Assembly: GCA_900552185.1 (NCBI GenBank)
Contig: URYT01000002.1
Coordinates: 1-29,438 of the forward strand
Length of the DNA stretch: 29,438 nucleotides
Direction of reading: 5' to 3'
From: an uncultured Collinsella sp.
GTDB taxonomy: Bacteria; Actinomycetota; Coriobacteriia; Coriobacteriales; Coriobacteriaceae
In this document: piece after piece, positions 1-6,759 of the stretch
Numbering within the stretch: the stretch's first letter is position 1
Layout: every line of letters starts with the position of its first letter
Notes under the pieces: model-generated
Databases searched by the model: none
Told to the model about the DNA's origin: nothing
Seen by the model: only the letters and a program-made list of their open reading frames with translations
Program-made: the position numbers and the translations under genes

Positions 1-143
1 TCGGCGGCATCCATAAAGACAATATCCTCAAGCTCAAAGGCTCCGGCGCGGACGGCGTGGCTCTCGTGAGCGCTATTTTCAGTGCCGAGGACATTGAGGC
101 TGAGTGCAAAGAGCTGAAGGCACTGACAGAACAAATCATCTAA
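1..143 (+). CDS. thiE: Thiamine-phosphate synthase, C-terminal end (partial)
   Basis: The window opens inside this gene; the frame begins at base 3 and ends at the TAA at 141-143. The 46 visible residues begin GGIHKDNI and contain GADGVALVSAIFSAED. This is the end of the ThiE TIM barrel, where the last glycine-rich loops hold the phosphate of the pyrimidine or thiazole substrate. ThiE joins HMP pyrophosphate to thiazole phosphate to give thiamine phosphate. The next gene, thiD, starts 12 bases after the stop with its ribosome site (AAAGGAGC) overlapping the stop codon, so they form one operon. The start and promoter lie outside the window. The call rests on a short but characteristic segment. 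Confidence 0.85.
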   Translation, partial: GGIHKDNILKLKGSGADGVALVSAIFSAEDIEAECKELKALTEQII

Positions 144-155
144 AGGAGCAAACCC

Positions 156-983
156 ATGAAAACTGCACTTACCATCGCGGGCAGCGATTCCAGCGGCGGC
201 GCCGGCATTCAGGCCGACCTCAAAGCCATGACCATGAACGGCGTCTTCGCCATGAGCGCCATCACCGCCCTGACGGCCCAGAACACCACCGGCGTATCCG
301 GCATCTTCGAGGTCAGCCCCGAATTTCTGGCCCAGCAGATAGACGCCGTCTTCACCGACATCCGCCCCTGCGCCGTCAAGATCGGCATGGTGTCTGCCCC
401 GCTCATTGAAACGATCGCCGAGCGTCTCCGCTTTTACAAGGCGGAACACATCGTCGTGGACCCCGTGATGGTAGCCACCTCCGGCTCTGATTTGATTGCA
501 TCGGATGCCGTGCGCACCCTGCGCCGGGAGCTGTTCCCTCTGGCCGAGGTCATCACGCCCAACCGGCACGAGGCCGAAGTGTTGTCCGGCCTGCACATCT
601 CGGGCCGTACCGACATGAGCGCCGCCGCCCGGGCCATCGCCGCCGACTGCGGCTGTGCCGTCCTGCTCAAGGGCGGCCACAGTGACACCGACGCCGACGA
701 TCTGCTCACCTTCCCGGATGGCACGGAGATCTGGTTTCCGGGTAAACGTATCGCAAACCCCAACACCCACGGTACAGGCTGCACTCTGTCCAGTGCCATT
801 GCGGCCAACCTTGCCAAAGGGTTTGCGCTGGAAGAAGCGATCGCCCGGGCCAAGGCTTACCTGACCGACGCGCTGAACGCGCAGCTCGATTTGGGCCGCG
901 GCTCCGGCCCGCTGGACCACACTCTGGGCGGCGTCGGGGTCGAAAACTGGATGCACGGCGTCCCGGACGCTGTTCATAAATAA
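156..983 (+). CDS. thiD: Hydroxymethylpyrimidine/phosphomethylpyrimidine kinase (first copy)
   Basis: This 275-residue protein has normal ThiD length and ribokinase-like fold motifs. The N-terminal substrate loop is GSDSSGGAGIQAD (about residues 9-21), followed by QIDAVFTDI and KIGMVS. The C-terminal anion-hole and catalytic segment is NTHGTGCTLSSAIA, with the aspartate position replaced by Cys as usual in this family. ThiD phosphorylates HMP to HMP-P and then to HMP-PP, the substrate of ThiE. The ATG follows AAAGGAGC at good spacing. It sits between thiE and thiC in one operon. A second, clearly related kinase lies downstream of thiC; this copy is shorter in the loop before the HGTGC motif and differs in flavour from it. 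A pyridoxal kinase side activity cannot be excluded from sequence. Confidence 0.93.
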   Translation: MKTALTIAGSDSSGGAGIQADLKAMTMNGVFAMSAITALTAQNTTGVSGIFEVSPEFLAQQIDAVFTDIRPCAVKIGMVSAPLIETIAERLRFYKAEHIVVDPVMVATSGSDLIASDAVRTLRRELFPLAEVITPNRHEAEVLSGLHISGRTDMSAAARAIAADCGCAVLLKGGHSDTDADDLLTFPDGTEIWFPGKRIANPNTHGTGCTLSSAIAANLAKGFALEEAIARAKAYLTDALNAQLDLGRGSGPLDHTLGGVGVENWMHGVPDAVHK

Positions 984-1011
984 AGAGAGCGTATTTTCGG
1001 AGGATTTTCAA

Positions 1012-2325
1012 ATGCAGACTTACACCACACAGATGGATGCCGCCCGCAAGGGCATCGTCACGCCCCAGATGGAAACGGTGGCCAAGAAGGAGTACCGCAC
1101 CGTCGAAGAGATCCGTCAGCTGGTCGCTGAGGGCAAGGTCGCCATCCCGGCCAACAAGCACCACGAGTGCCTGAACCCCGAGGGCATCGGCTCCATGCTC
1201 CGCACCAAGATCAACGTCAACCTCGGCGTCTCCCGCGACTGCAAGGACTACAACATCGAGATGCAGAAGGTCATGAGCGCCGTCAACATGGGCGCAGAGG
1301 CCATCATGGACCTCTCGAGCCACGGCAATACCCAGCCCTTCCGTCAGAAGCTGACCCACGAATGCCCCGTCATGATCGGCACTGTGCCGGTGTACGACTC
1401 GGTCATCCACTACCAGCGCGACCTCGCCACCCTGACGGCACAGGACTTCATCGACGTGGTACGTCTGCACGCAGAGGACGGCGTGGACTTCGTCACCCTC
1501 CACTGCGGCATCACCCGTAAGACCATCGAGCAGATCCGCAAGCATAAGCGGAAGATGAACATCGTCAGCCGCGGCGGCTCGCTGGTGTTTGCATGGATGT
1601 GCATGACCGGCAACGAGAACCCCTTCTATGAGCACTTTGACGAGATTCTGGACATCTGCGAAGAGCACGACGTCACCATCTCTCTGGGCGATGCCTGCCG
1701 CCCCGGCTGCCTCGCCGACGCCACCGACGTCTGCCAGATCGAAGAGCTGGTGCGTCTGGGTGAGCTGACCAAGCGGGCCTGGGCGCACAACGTCCAGGTC
1801 ATGGTGGAAGGCCCGGGCCATGTGCCTCTGAACCAGGTCGCCGCCAACATGGAGATCCAGAAGACCATCTGCATGGGCGCACCTTTCTACGTCCTCGGCC
1901 CCCTCGTCACCGACATCGCCCCTGGCTATGACCACATCACCGCTGCCATCGGCGGCGCCATCTCCGCCAGCTCCGGTGCCGACTTCCTGTGCTACGTGAC
2001 ACCGGCAGAGCACCTATGCCTGCCCAACGCCCAGGATGTGCTCGACGGCCTCATGGCCACCAAGATCGCCGCACACGCCGCCGACATCGCCAAAAAGGTG
2101 CCCCACGCCCGCGACATGGACGACAAGATGGGCCAGGCACGCCGCAAGCTTGACTGGGACGCCATGTGGGAGTGCGCGCTCGACCCGGTTACGGGCAAGA
2201 AGCGCTACGAGGAGTCCCCCGCCGCCACCGAGGGCACTTGCACCATGTGTGGCAAGATGTGCGCCGTCCGCACCGTCAACAAGATCTTCGAGGGCACCAC
2301 GATCGACCTCGGCATGGAGGACTAG
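1012..2325 (+). CDS. thiC: Phosphomethylpyrimidine synthase ThiC
   Basis: ThiC is a non-canonical radical SAM enzyme that rearranges aminoimidazole ribotide into HMP-P. The 437-residue length matches the short form of Firmicutes and archaea, lacking the N-terminal domain of the roughly 630-residue proteobacterial type. Family blocks are visible: NLGVSRDC, SSHGNTQPFR, HCGITRKT, SRGGSL, EGPGHVP and PGYDHIT. The [4Fe-4S] ligands are in the tail at Cys410, Cys413 and Cys417 (CTMCGKMC). Spacing is C-x2-C-x3-C, one residue shorter than the C-x2-C-x4-C of long ThiC; I believe short ThiC proteins often have this spacing. The ATG is preceded by GGAGG at ideal spacing, 28 bases after thiD. It supplies the substrate of both thiD products. 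Confidence 0.96.
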   Translation: MQTYTTQMDAARKGIVTPQMETVAKKEYRTVEEIRQLVAEGKVAIPANKHHECLNPEGIGSMLRTKINVNLGVSRDCKDYNIEMQKVMSAVNMGAEAIMDLSSHGNTQPFRQKLTHECPVMIGTVPVYDSVIHYQRDLATLTAQDFIDVVRLHAEDGVDFVTLHCGITRKTIEQIRKHKRKMNIVSRGGSLVFAWMCMTGNENPFYEHFDEILDICEEHDVTISLGDACRPGCLADATDVCQIEELVRLGELTKRAWAHNVQVMVEGPGHVPLNQVAANMEIQKTICMGAPFYVLGPLVTDIAPGYDHITAAIGGAISASSGADFLCYVTPAEHLCLPNAQDVLDGLMATKIAAHAADIAKKVPHARDMDDKMGQARRKLDWDAMWECALDPVTGKKRYEESPAATEGTCTMCGKMCAVRTVNKIFEGTTIDLGMED

Positions 2326-2365
2326 CCTGTCGCCGCGGCCGCTTCTGTCGGCGAGCTGGTGCCTG

Positions 2366-2400
2366 TCAATTGTTGACGTGTGAACATTTGCTTACATTTG
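2366..2400. promoter_or_regulatory. Short palindrome and direct repeat between thiC and the second thiD
   Basis: GTCAATTGTTGAC (2366-2378) has 5-bp inverted arms around TTG. It is followed by two copies of ACATTTGC at a 10-base period (about 2385-2402). TTGACG at 2373 could be a -35 element, but no convincing -10 lies at 16-18 bases. This is a possible operator for thiD2; function is a guess. Confidence 0.25.
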
Positions 2401-2419
2401 CGTAAAGATTGCATCGCCC

Positions 2420-2455
2420 GCCCGGGTTCGACATAGAGTCGGCCCGGGCATCTTT
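2420..2455 (+). terminator. Hairpin downstream of thiC, probable terminator
   Basis: GCCCGGG (2420-2426) pairs with CCCGGGC (2443-2449), and CGAC (2429-2432) with GTCG (2438-2441), leaving a 5-base ATAGA loop and a small internal loop. A short TCTTT follows. A TATAAT hexamer at 2455-2460 directly after it could be the -10 element for the downstream thiD, although the -35 is unclear. Confidence 0.55.
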
Positions 2456-2506
2456 ATAATGCTGGCTTATAGACCCATTTGATTCCGACCGAACAAGGGA
2501 GCGAAC

Positions 2507-3337
2507 ATGGATCGCAGTAAGGTACCTGCCGTTCTATCCATCGCAGGATCCGATTCCAGCGGTGGCGCCGGCATTCAGGCCGACATCAAGACCATCACGG
2601 CGCACCGCCTGTATGCCGAGACGGCCATCACCGCCATCACCGCACAGAACACCCTGGGCGTTACCGCCGTGCAGGATATCTCGCCAGATATCGTAGCCGC
2701 GCAAATAGACGCCGTTTTTGACGATATCCGCCCCAGCGCCGTCAAGATCGGCATGGTTTCTTCTGTCGAGATTATCGAAGTCATCGCCGACCGCTTGAGC
2801 GCCTGGAACGCAACGAACGTGGTCGTCGACCCCGTCATGGTCGCCACCTCGGGCGCGCGGCTGATTGCCGAAGATGCCGCCGAGGCGCTCACCCGCCGCC
2901 TGTTCCCGCTAGCGACGGTTATCACGCCCAATATTCCCGAGGCCATGGCCCTGCTCGACTACGAGGTCGACTCCGAGCGCACGCAGCAAAATGCTGCCAT
3001 GCTCCTCACCCGCCGCTTTGGTTGCGCATCCCTCGTTAAGGGTGGGCATCTTGTCAACGAGGCCAACGATGTACTGGCCGAACCCGCGCCACTCGATGAC
3101 GAGGGCAACCATCTGGGAGATCCACTCACCACGTGGTTCCGCCACAAGCGCATCGAGACCGACAACACGCACGGCACCGGATGCACGCTCTCGTCCGCCA
3201 TCGCCTGCGCGCTGGCTCAGGGCATGGATCTTGCCGACGCCGTCAACGCCGGCAAGGCCTACCTAACCGGCGCTCTGGCCGCCGGCTTTGACATGGGCAA
3301 AGGCTCCGGCCCCGTCAACCACATGTGGCAGTATTAA
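2507..3337 (+). CDS. thiD: Hydroxymethylpyrimidine/phosphomethylpyrimidine kinase (second copy)
   Basis: This is a 276-residue ThiD paralogue. It shares the GSDSSGGAGIQAD loop, QIDAVFDDIRP, KIGMVSS, VVDPVMVATSG and NTHGTGCTLSSAIA with the copy at 156-983, and ends in the similar GSGPVNHMW. It should phosphorylate HMP and HMP-P. It carries a longer acidic loop (about residues 184-203, EPAPLDDEGN onward) before the catalytic segment. The ATG follows AAGGGAGC. It stands 181 bases after thiC behind a hairpin and a TATAAT, so it is probably a separate transcription unit. Two kinases may divide de novo synthesis and HMP salvage, or one may act on pyridoxine; sequence alone does not decide. Confidence 0.92.
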   Translation: MDRSKVPAVLSIAGSDSSGGAGIQADIKTITAHRLYAETAITAITAQNTLGVTAVQDISPDIVAAQIDAVFDDIRPSAVKIGMVSSVEIIEVIADRLSAWNATNVVVDPVMVATSGARLIAEDAAEALTRRLFPLATVITPNIPEAMALLDYEVDSERTQQNAAMLLTRRFGCASLVKGGHLVNEANDVLAEPAPLDDEGNHLGDPLTTWFRHKRIETDNTHGTGCTLSSAIACALAQGMDLADAVNAGKAYLTGALAAGFDMGKGSGPVNHMWQY

Positions 3338-3350
3338 GATTCGCAGTCCA

Positions 3351-3389
3351 AAGCCACCGCAAAGGCGCCCGTCCCCTTTGCGGTGGCTT
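3351..3389. terminator. Convergent bidirectional terminator
   Basis: A perfect 15-bp inverted repeat, AAGCCACCGCAAAGG (3351-3365) with its complement at 3375-3389 and a 9-base loop, lies between the convergent stops of thiD2 (3337) and the SGNH hydrolase (3399). No strong T run follows on either side, only GGCTTTGG on the minus strand. Confidence 0.7.
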
Positions 3390-3398
3390 GGGGTCGCG

Positions 3399-4058
3399 CT
3401 ACTCTCCGAGCATCTCTTGGAGCTTGGCCGCCACGGCGTGACCCAGGCTCTCATGGCTTTCGGGCATCATATGCAGATAGTCGATATCGCCCGGCTCGGC
3501 AAACTCCGCTGCATTCAAAAAGTCGCAGCCAAACTGCTCGGCTACGTGCGCATAGTATTCAGCAAAATGCTCCGAGGCCTCGACGGAACGCTCGTCAAAA
3601 TCGGTCATATATACATCGGCGATTTGCGGCTTGATCTTGATAGGTGCCATCAGCAGAATACGCGGGCAGGGTGCAGCATTGGTCCAGGGAAATGCACGCA
3701 CCGCGCGAATCAGCGCCATGGTGCCACGGGCAATATCGGAGGCCGTCACACCAAAGACCGTCTTGCAATCGTTGGTTCCCAGCATAATAACGATCGCATC
3801 CAGCGGCTTATGGGCCTCGAGCAGCATCGGCAGTGCGCGGATGCCGTTAAGATTGGTGTTCAGATGGCACATGTCGTCGCGTACCGTCGTGCGGCCGTTG
3901 AGGCCTTCTTCAATTACATGCCAGCCCTCGCCTAAGTCACGTTGGGCCACGCCGCACCAGCGCACATCCTGCGCATAGCGCACCGCGGTGCCGTCGCGCA
4001 TGCCCGCCGGATCGTAACCATAGGTGTTGCTGTCGCCAAAGCATAGAACGTTTTTCAT
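3399..4058 (-). CDS. SGNH/GDSL-family hydrolase
   Basis: This 219-residue protein has the SGNH blocks in order: GDSNTYG with nucleophile Ser10 (block I), EGLNGRTT (block II, about residue 52), MLGTNDCK with Asn96 (block III), and DYLHMMPESH with Asp193 and His196 (block V). No signal peptide is visible, so it is probably cytosolic. It resembles GDSL arylesterases or acyl-ester hydrolases related to TesA and acetylxylan esterases; the substrate is unknown. The start has AGGGG at good spacing. It lies 78 bases downstream of the PARG-like gene, yet a strong terminator ends only about 20 bases before its ATG, so its expression probably depends on read-through or on a promoter upstream of that terminator. 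Confidence 0.88.
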   Translation of the reverse strand: MKNVLCFGDSNTYGYDPAGMRDGTAVRYAQDVRWCGVAQRDLGEGWHVIEEGLNGRTTVRDDMCHLNTNLNGIRALPMLLEAHKPLDAIVIMLGTNDCKTVFGVTASDIARGTMALIRAVRAFPWTNAAPCPRILLMAPIKIKPQIADVYMTDFDERSVEASEHFAEYYAHVAEQFGCDFLNAAEFAEPGDIDYLHMMPESHESLGHAVAAKLQEMLGE

Positions 4059-4077
4059 CGTAAGCCCCTCGCTCAGT

Positions 4078-4109
4078 AAAAAACCGACGGAAGCAGCCTC
4101 TCCCGCCGG
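4078..4109 (-). terminator. Intrinsic terminator after the PARG-like gene
   Basis: On the minus strand, CCGGCGGGA pairs with TTCCGTCGG (9 bp including two G-U pairs) across an 8-base loop and is followed by six T residues (4083-4078). It lies just downstream of the stop at 4137 and about 20 bases before the ATG of the SGNH hydrolase. Confidence 0.85.
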
Positions 4110-4136
4110 CTCGACCCATCTGTCAGCACGTACCGA

Positions 4137-5252
4137 TTACAGGTACTTGCGCCAGTCGTCCTCGTCCTCATCATCCTCGGTAGCAGCTTGGATCTGCTCG
4201 GCGGCGCGAGCTGCCGCAGCGCGAGCGGCAACCTGGGCATAGGACTCCTCGTTGCGCTCGGGGAAGTTTGCCAGCACGTGCTCGAACTTGGCAAAATCCT
4301 CATCCCAGCGCGTAGAAGGCACGGCAAAGAAGACTTGCTTGACCTTAAAGTCGCCCGACGCGAGCTCCTTGCGGAAGAGCTCGGCCACGGCCTCTGCGTC
4401 AAAGCCGTTGTTGTCGCAGCCCCAAGCGCCCAGCACGAGCTTCTCGCGACCTAGCTCGTCGCAGATGGCAAGCACAAAGCGAATGCGGTCGCGCAGGGCA
4501 TCCAGCAGAGCATCGTCGCTCACGCGATACTCCTGGCGGGCGCGCTTAACGTTGGGCGCGGCGGCCACGATCACGTCGGCGTATGCATGCACGTGGTTGC
4601 GGTCGAAGCGCACCGCAGGCACCACCAGCGCACGGTTTCGGTAAAGCTCGCAGTTGATGTTGCGGCGACGGTTCTCGCCGTACCATTTGCGCTGCTTATC
4701 GAGAACGTTGTACAGATACGAATCGGCGCACAGCGTGGCCTCCTGGCCCAGATAACCCTGAATATAGCCACCGCCCGGATTGGTGAACGAGGCAAAGGCG
4801 AGCACGGCCATGTCGCAGAACTGCGCATAGCCACGACCGTTGTCCAAGATGGCCTGCGTGGTGGAGGCATCGAGCACGGTGACCTCGGGCAGAACCGGAG
4901 CGGGCTCCTCAGCAGGCGCGGACTCAGCTTCGGCGATTTCCTCGGCAGGCTCCTCGACGGGCTCGAGCGCTGCCTCGACCTCGGCAGCCTCCGCGCCCTC
5001 GACGTCCTCGGCAACCTGTTCTTCGGTGGCCACAGCACTCTGAACCTTGGCCTTCATCGCCGAGACAAAGCCGGCAGGCATACCGTCAAACTCGCGAACA
5101 CCGGCAAGCGAACGCTCGATATCCTTGGCGCACGCTTCGGACACAGTTGCCACGTGACGCTCGGCGGCCTTGGCACGGGCCTCGCGCTTGGGATTGGGCT
5201 GACCCGCTCGGTTGGACCTGCGGTTACGGTTCCTGTTGTCGACGTCTGCCAT
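4137..5252 (-). CDS. TIGR02452/DUF2263-type macrodomain protein (PARG-like)
   Basis: This is a 371-residue protein. The C-terminal two thirds match the bacterial-type poly(ADP-ribose) glycohydrolase fold: TVLDASTTQAI (about 125-135), FTNPGGGYIQGYLGQEATLC (156-175), a middle VVPAVRF segment, and LGAWGCDNNGF. Family knowledge: the signature GGG-x6-8-QEE binds ADP-ribose and supplies the catalytic glutamate. Here GGG is at 160-162 but the end reads Q170-E171-A172, so the second Glu is Ala. The N-terminus is Arg/Asn-rich, residues about 75-120 are an Ala/Glu/Pro low-complexity acidic stretch, and the tail is acidic (EDDEDEDDW). The ATG follows AAAGGTGA. It may be a weak or inactive hydrolase, an ADP-ribose reader, or an enzyme using E171. 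Confidence 0.8.
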   Translation of the reverse strand: MADVDNRNRNRRSNRAGQPNPKREARAKAAERHVATVSEACAKDIERSLAGVREFDGMPAGFVSAMKAKVQSAVATEEQVAEDVEGAEAAEVEAALEPVEEPAEEIAEAESAPAEEPAPVLPEVTVLDASTTQAILDNGRGYAQFCDMAVLAFASFTNPGGGYIQGYLGQEATLCADSYLYNVLDKQRKWYGENRRRNINCELYRNRALVVPAVRFDRNHVHAYADVIVAAAPNVKRARQEYRVSDDALLDALRDRIRFVLAICDELGREKLVLGAWGCDNNGFDAEAVAELFRKELASGDFKVKQVFFAVPSTRWDEDFAKFEHVLANFPERNEESYAQVAARAAAARAAEQIQAATEDDEDEDDWRKYL

Positions 5253-5318
5253 AAGTGGTCACCTTTCTCGGTCTCTGCCGCTATCGGCTTTTCCCATCCA
5301 TGATACCCCGCCGCGTAC

Positions 5319-5346
5319 AAAAAAGACGGCCCCGAAGGACCGCCTT
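5319..5346 (-). terminator. Intrinsic terminator after the Bax-inhibitor-1 gene
   Basis: On the minus strand a 10-bp stem AAGGCGGTCC / GGGCCGTCTT closes on a TTCG tetraloop and runs into a six-base T run (5324-5319). It lies 45 bases after the stop at 5391. Confidence 0.9.
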
Positions 5347-5390
5347 TCGCATCGATTTGCACGCACGGCAAGCACCGCCGCAATTCGCCA

Positions 5391-6086
5391 CTAGTCGCGA
5401 CGGCCGAGGATGTTCAGAATGCGCAGGAACACGTTGATAATATCCACGAACAGGTTAGAGGCCATAAGCACGGCGTTGGGCAGCGTAGGCGGCACCGTCG
5501 TGGCAACATAGGTGTCGTAGCCAATAAAGCCGGCGAACACCACGATCACGATCAGGTCGGTGATGGTCTGTGAGACGCCCATGAACATCAGCACGATCTC
5601 AACCAGAATAGTAGCGAGCAGAATGCCAAAACCGATGCCATATACGCGCTGGAAAAACTTGGGGAACGTCACGCCCAAGGCGCCAAAGACAAAGGTGATG
5701 GCGGCCGTGGCGATAAAGGCAGTGTTGATGGTGGGCAGGTCGTAGTTGGCAAGGCCAAACGACGCGGTCAGGCCAAAGGTGCTCGCAAAGATTACGTAGC
5801 CCACAAGGGACAGGCCCACGGACTGCTTGCTGGCGGCGGCCGACATCATGACCATGCCGACGATGGTCAAAATAAATGAGCCAAAGACCAGCGGCAAAGC
5901 GGCGCCGCTCATCATCATGCGCGCAAACGACATGGTGCTCGTAAAGTAAGCACCGACGCCCATGGCGCAAAAGCCCAAAAAGATCAGGGCAGACATGACA
6001 AGGTTGTACGCGCGCGGCGACATCTCCTTGGCGCGGCTTGCGCCGCTCTCGACGGGGCCGTTCTGATAGCCCTGGATATCGTTCAT
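5391..6086 (-). CDS. Bax inhibitor-1/YccA family membrane protein
   Basis: This 231-residue protein is mostly hydrophobic, with about seven membrane segments starting near residue 30. The C-terminal family signature is visible: GYDTYVATTVP, then LFVDIINVFLRILNILGRRD, matching the LYLDIIN-LFLxLLRxLG-RR ending of bacterial YccA/YetJ-like proteins. YetJ-type members act as pH-sensitive calcium leak channels and YccA binds FtsH; which role applies here is unknown. The ATG follows AAAGGACG. A small terminator hairpin at 6101-6124 lies only 15 bases before the start codon, so transcription must come through it or be controlled by it. Confidence 0.9.
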   Translation of the reverse strand: MNDIQGYQNGPVESGASRAKEMSPRAYNLVMSALIFLGFCAMGVGAYFTSTMSFARMMMSGAALPLVFGSFILTIVGMVMMSAAASKQSVGLSLVGYVIFASTFGLTASFGLANYDLPTINTAFIATAAITFVFGALGVTFPKFFQRVYGIGFGILLATILVEIVLMFMGVSQTITDLIVIVVFAGFIGYDTYVATTVPPTLPNAVLMASNLFVDIINVFLRILNILGRRD

Positions 6087-6100
6087 AGGTTCGTCCTTTC

Positions 6101-6124
6101 AAAAAGTGCCGTGAAAGACGGCGC
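6101..6124 (-). terminator. Small intrinsic terminator or attenuator before the Bax-inhibitor-1 gene
   Basis: On the minus strand GCGCCGT (6124-6118) pairs with ACGGCAC (6112-6106), 7 bp with one G-U pair and a CTTTC loop, followed directly by TTTTT (6105-6101). It lies downstream of the small unknown gene. A TACAAT hexamer sits upstream of it (minus strand, 6152-6147), so it could lie inside the leader of the next gene. Confidence 0.65.
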
Positions 6125-6170
6125 AGCAGGTGACAAGATTCCTGTCATTGTACCCGAATGCCGTACGTCC

Positions 6171-6509
6171 TTACCCACGGCGCTCGCCCTCGAGCGTACG
6201 GTCGAATGCCCACACCCACCAACGCATCAGATGGGCCTGCGAACCATCTGGTCGTTCGCGCGTCTGGTCCTCCAGATACAACTCGGTCGCGTGCCCGCCA
6301 AAACGCACCTTATAGGTTGCCGTACGGATGCCGTGAACCGTCAGGCCAAACCCAGTGGTCGAGACAATCTCGTCAATCGTAAAGCAACGACCGTCGACCC
6401 AGCAGACGGTGACCGGCACGACCTGTCCGCCCGCGAGGATGCGGGCCACGACGTCCACATACTGCTTGTGCACGCGCCGAGTTTTGCCATCTGTCTGTCG
6501 ATATTCCAT
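6171..6509 (-). CDS. Small conserved-type protein of unknown function
   Basis: This is a 112-residue protein starting MEYRQTDGK. It is rich in beta-strand-like alternation (VVPVTVCWVDGRCFTIDEIV, then YKVRFGG and ELYLED) and ends in an aromatic patch, RWWVWAFD. The W-x-DG-x-x-[FY]-x-[IV]-D pattern resembles small uncharacterised proteins of Firmicutes and Actinobacteria; I do not know a function. No signal peptide or membrane span is visible. The start was chosen because a strong promoter (TTTACA, 18 bases, GATAAT) ends 7 bases before this ATG, making the transcript leaderless or nearly so. The AGGAGG there is only one base from the ATG, too close to act as a normal ribosome site. Confidence 0.7.
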   Translation of the reverse strand: MEYRQTDGKTRRVHKQYVDVVARILAGGQVVPVTVCWVDGRCFTIDEIVSTTGFGLTVHGIRTATYKVRFGGHATELYLEDQTRERPDGSQAHLMRWWVWAFDRTLEGERRG

Positions 6510-6516
6510 GCCTCCT

Positions 6517-6546
6517 ATTATCGAACGCATGTTTGCATGTTGTAAA
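6517..6546 (-). promoter_or_regulatory. Sigma-70-like promoter for a likely leaderless mRNA
   Basis: On the minus strand, TTTACA (6546-6541) and GATAAT (6522-6517) are separated by 18 bases. A start site 7-8 bases further on falls at 6510-6509, the A of the ATG of the small gene. Both hexamers match consensus at 5 of 6 positions or close to it. Confidence 0.7.
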
Positions 6547-6660
6547 GCGAACAGACTGTGGTTTTGGAGTGTCGTAGTAATCGCACGTGTCCGCATGGCG
6601 TGTTAGCAAAAAGAACACCCGCGGTCAACAGGGCTAATATTCAATTTTAGTGCCAAAAAG

Positions 6661-6690
6661 TTCACTTCTCCCATCAGAACTCGGTAAAGA
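6661..6690 (+). promoter_or_regulatory. Candidate pit promoter
   Basis: TTCACT (6661-6666) and TAAAGA (6685-6690) are 18 bases apart, and a start site near 6697 would precede the strong AGGAGGTGAT at 6698-6707. Both hexamers are imperfect. The -35 overlaps GTTCACT, which resembles one unit of an actinobacterial PhoP repeat, but a second clear unit is not present. Confidence 0.35.
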
Positions 6691-6697
6691 GACCCGC

Positions 6698-6729
6698 AGG
6701 AGGTGATACGATTTATCATGTTTTTGTAA
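6698..6729 (+). promoter_or_regulatory. Strong Shine-Dalgarno with a three-codon mini-ORF ahead of pit
   Basis: AGGAGGTGAT (6698-6707) is nearly fully complementary to the 16S tail, yet it lies over 50 bases before the pit ATG at 6760. It precedes ATG TTT TTG TAA (6718-6729), which is in the pit frame and closed by the stop. Spacing to this ATG is rather long. It may be a leader mini-ORF or a ribosome standby site. Confidence 0.4.
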
Positions 6730-6759
6730 CGTGTCTGCAAACTTCGAGAAAGCCCATAT

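Noticed and set aside
706..2013. Minus-strand open frame of 435 codons opposite thiD and thiC
   Set aside because: It is the mirror of strong coding sequence in a high-GC genome; the protein is His/Asp/Val-rich with no family motif.
2326..2506. Possible TPP riboswitch before the second thiD
   Set aside because: I could not find the conserved CUGAGA and ACCUGAU-type elements; only a GC hairpin and small repeats are present.
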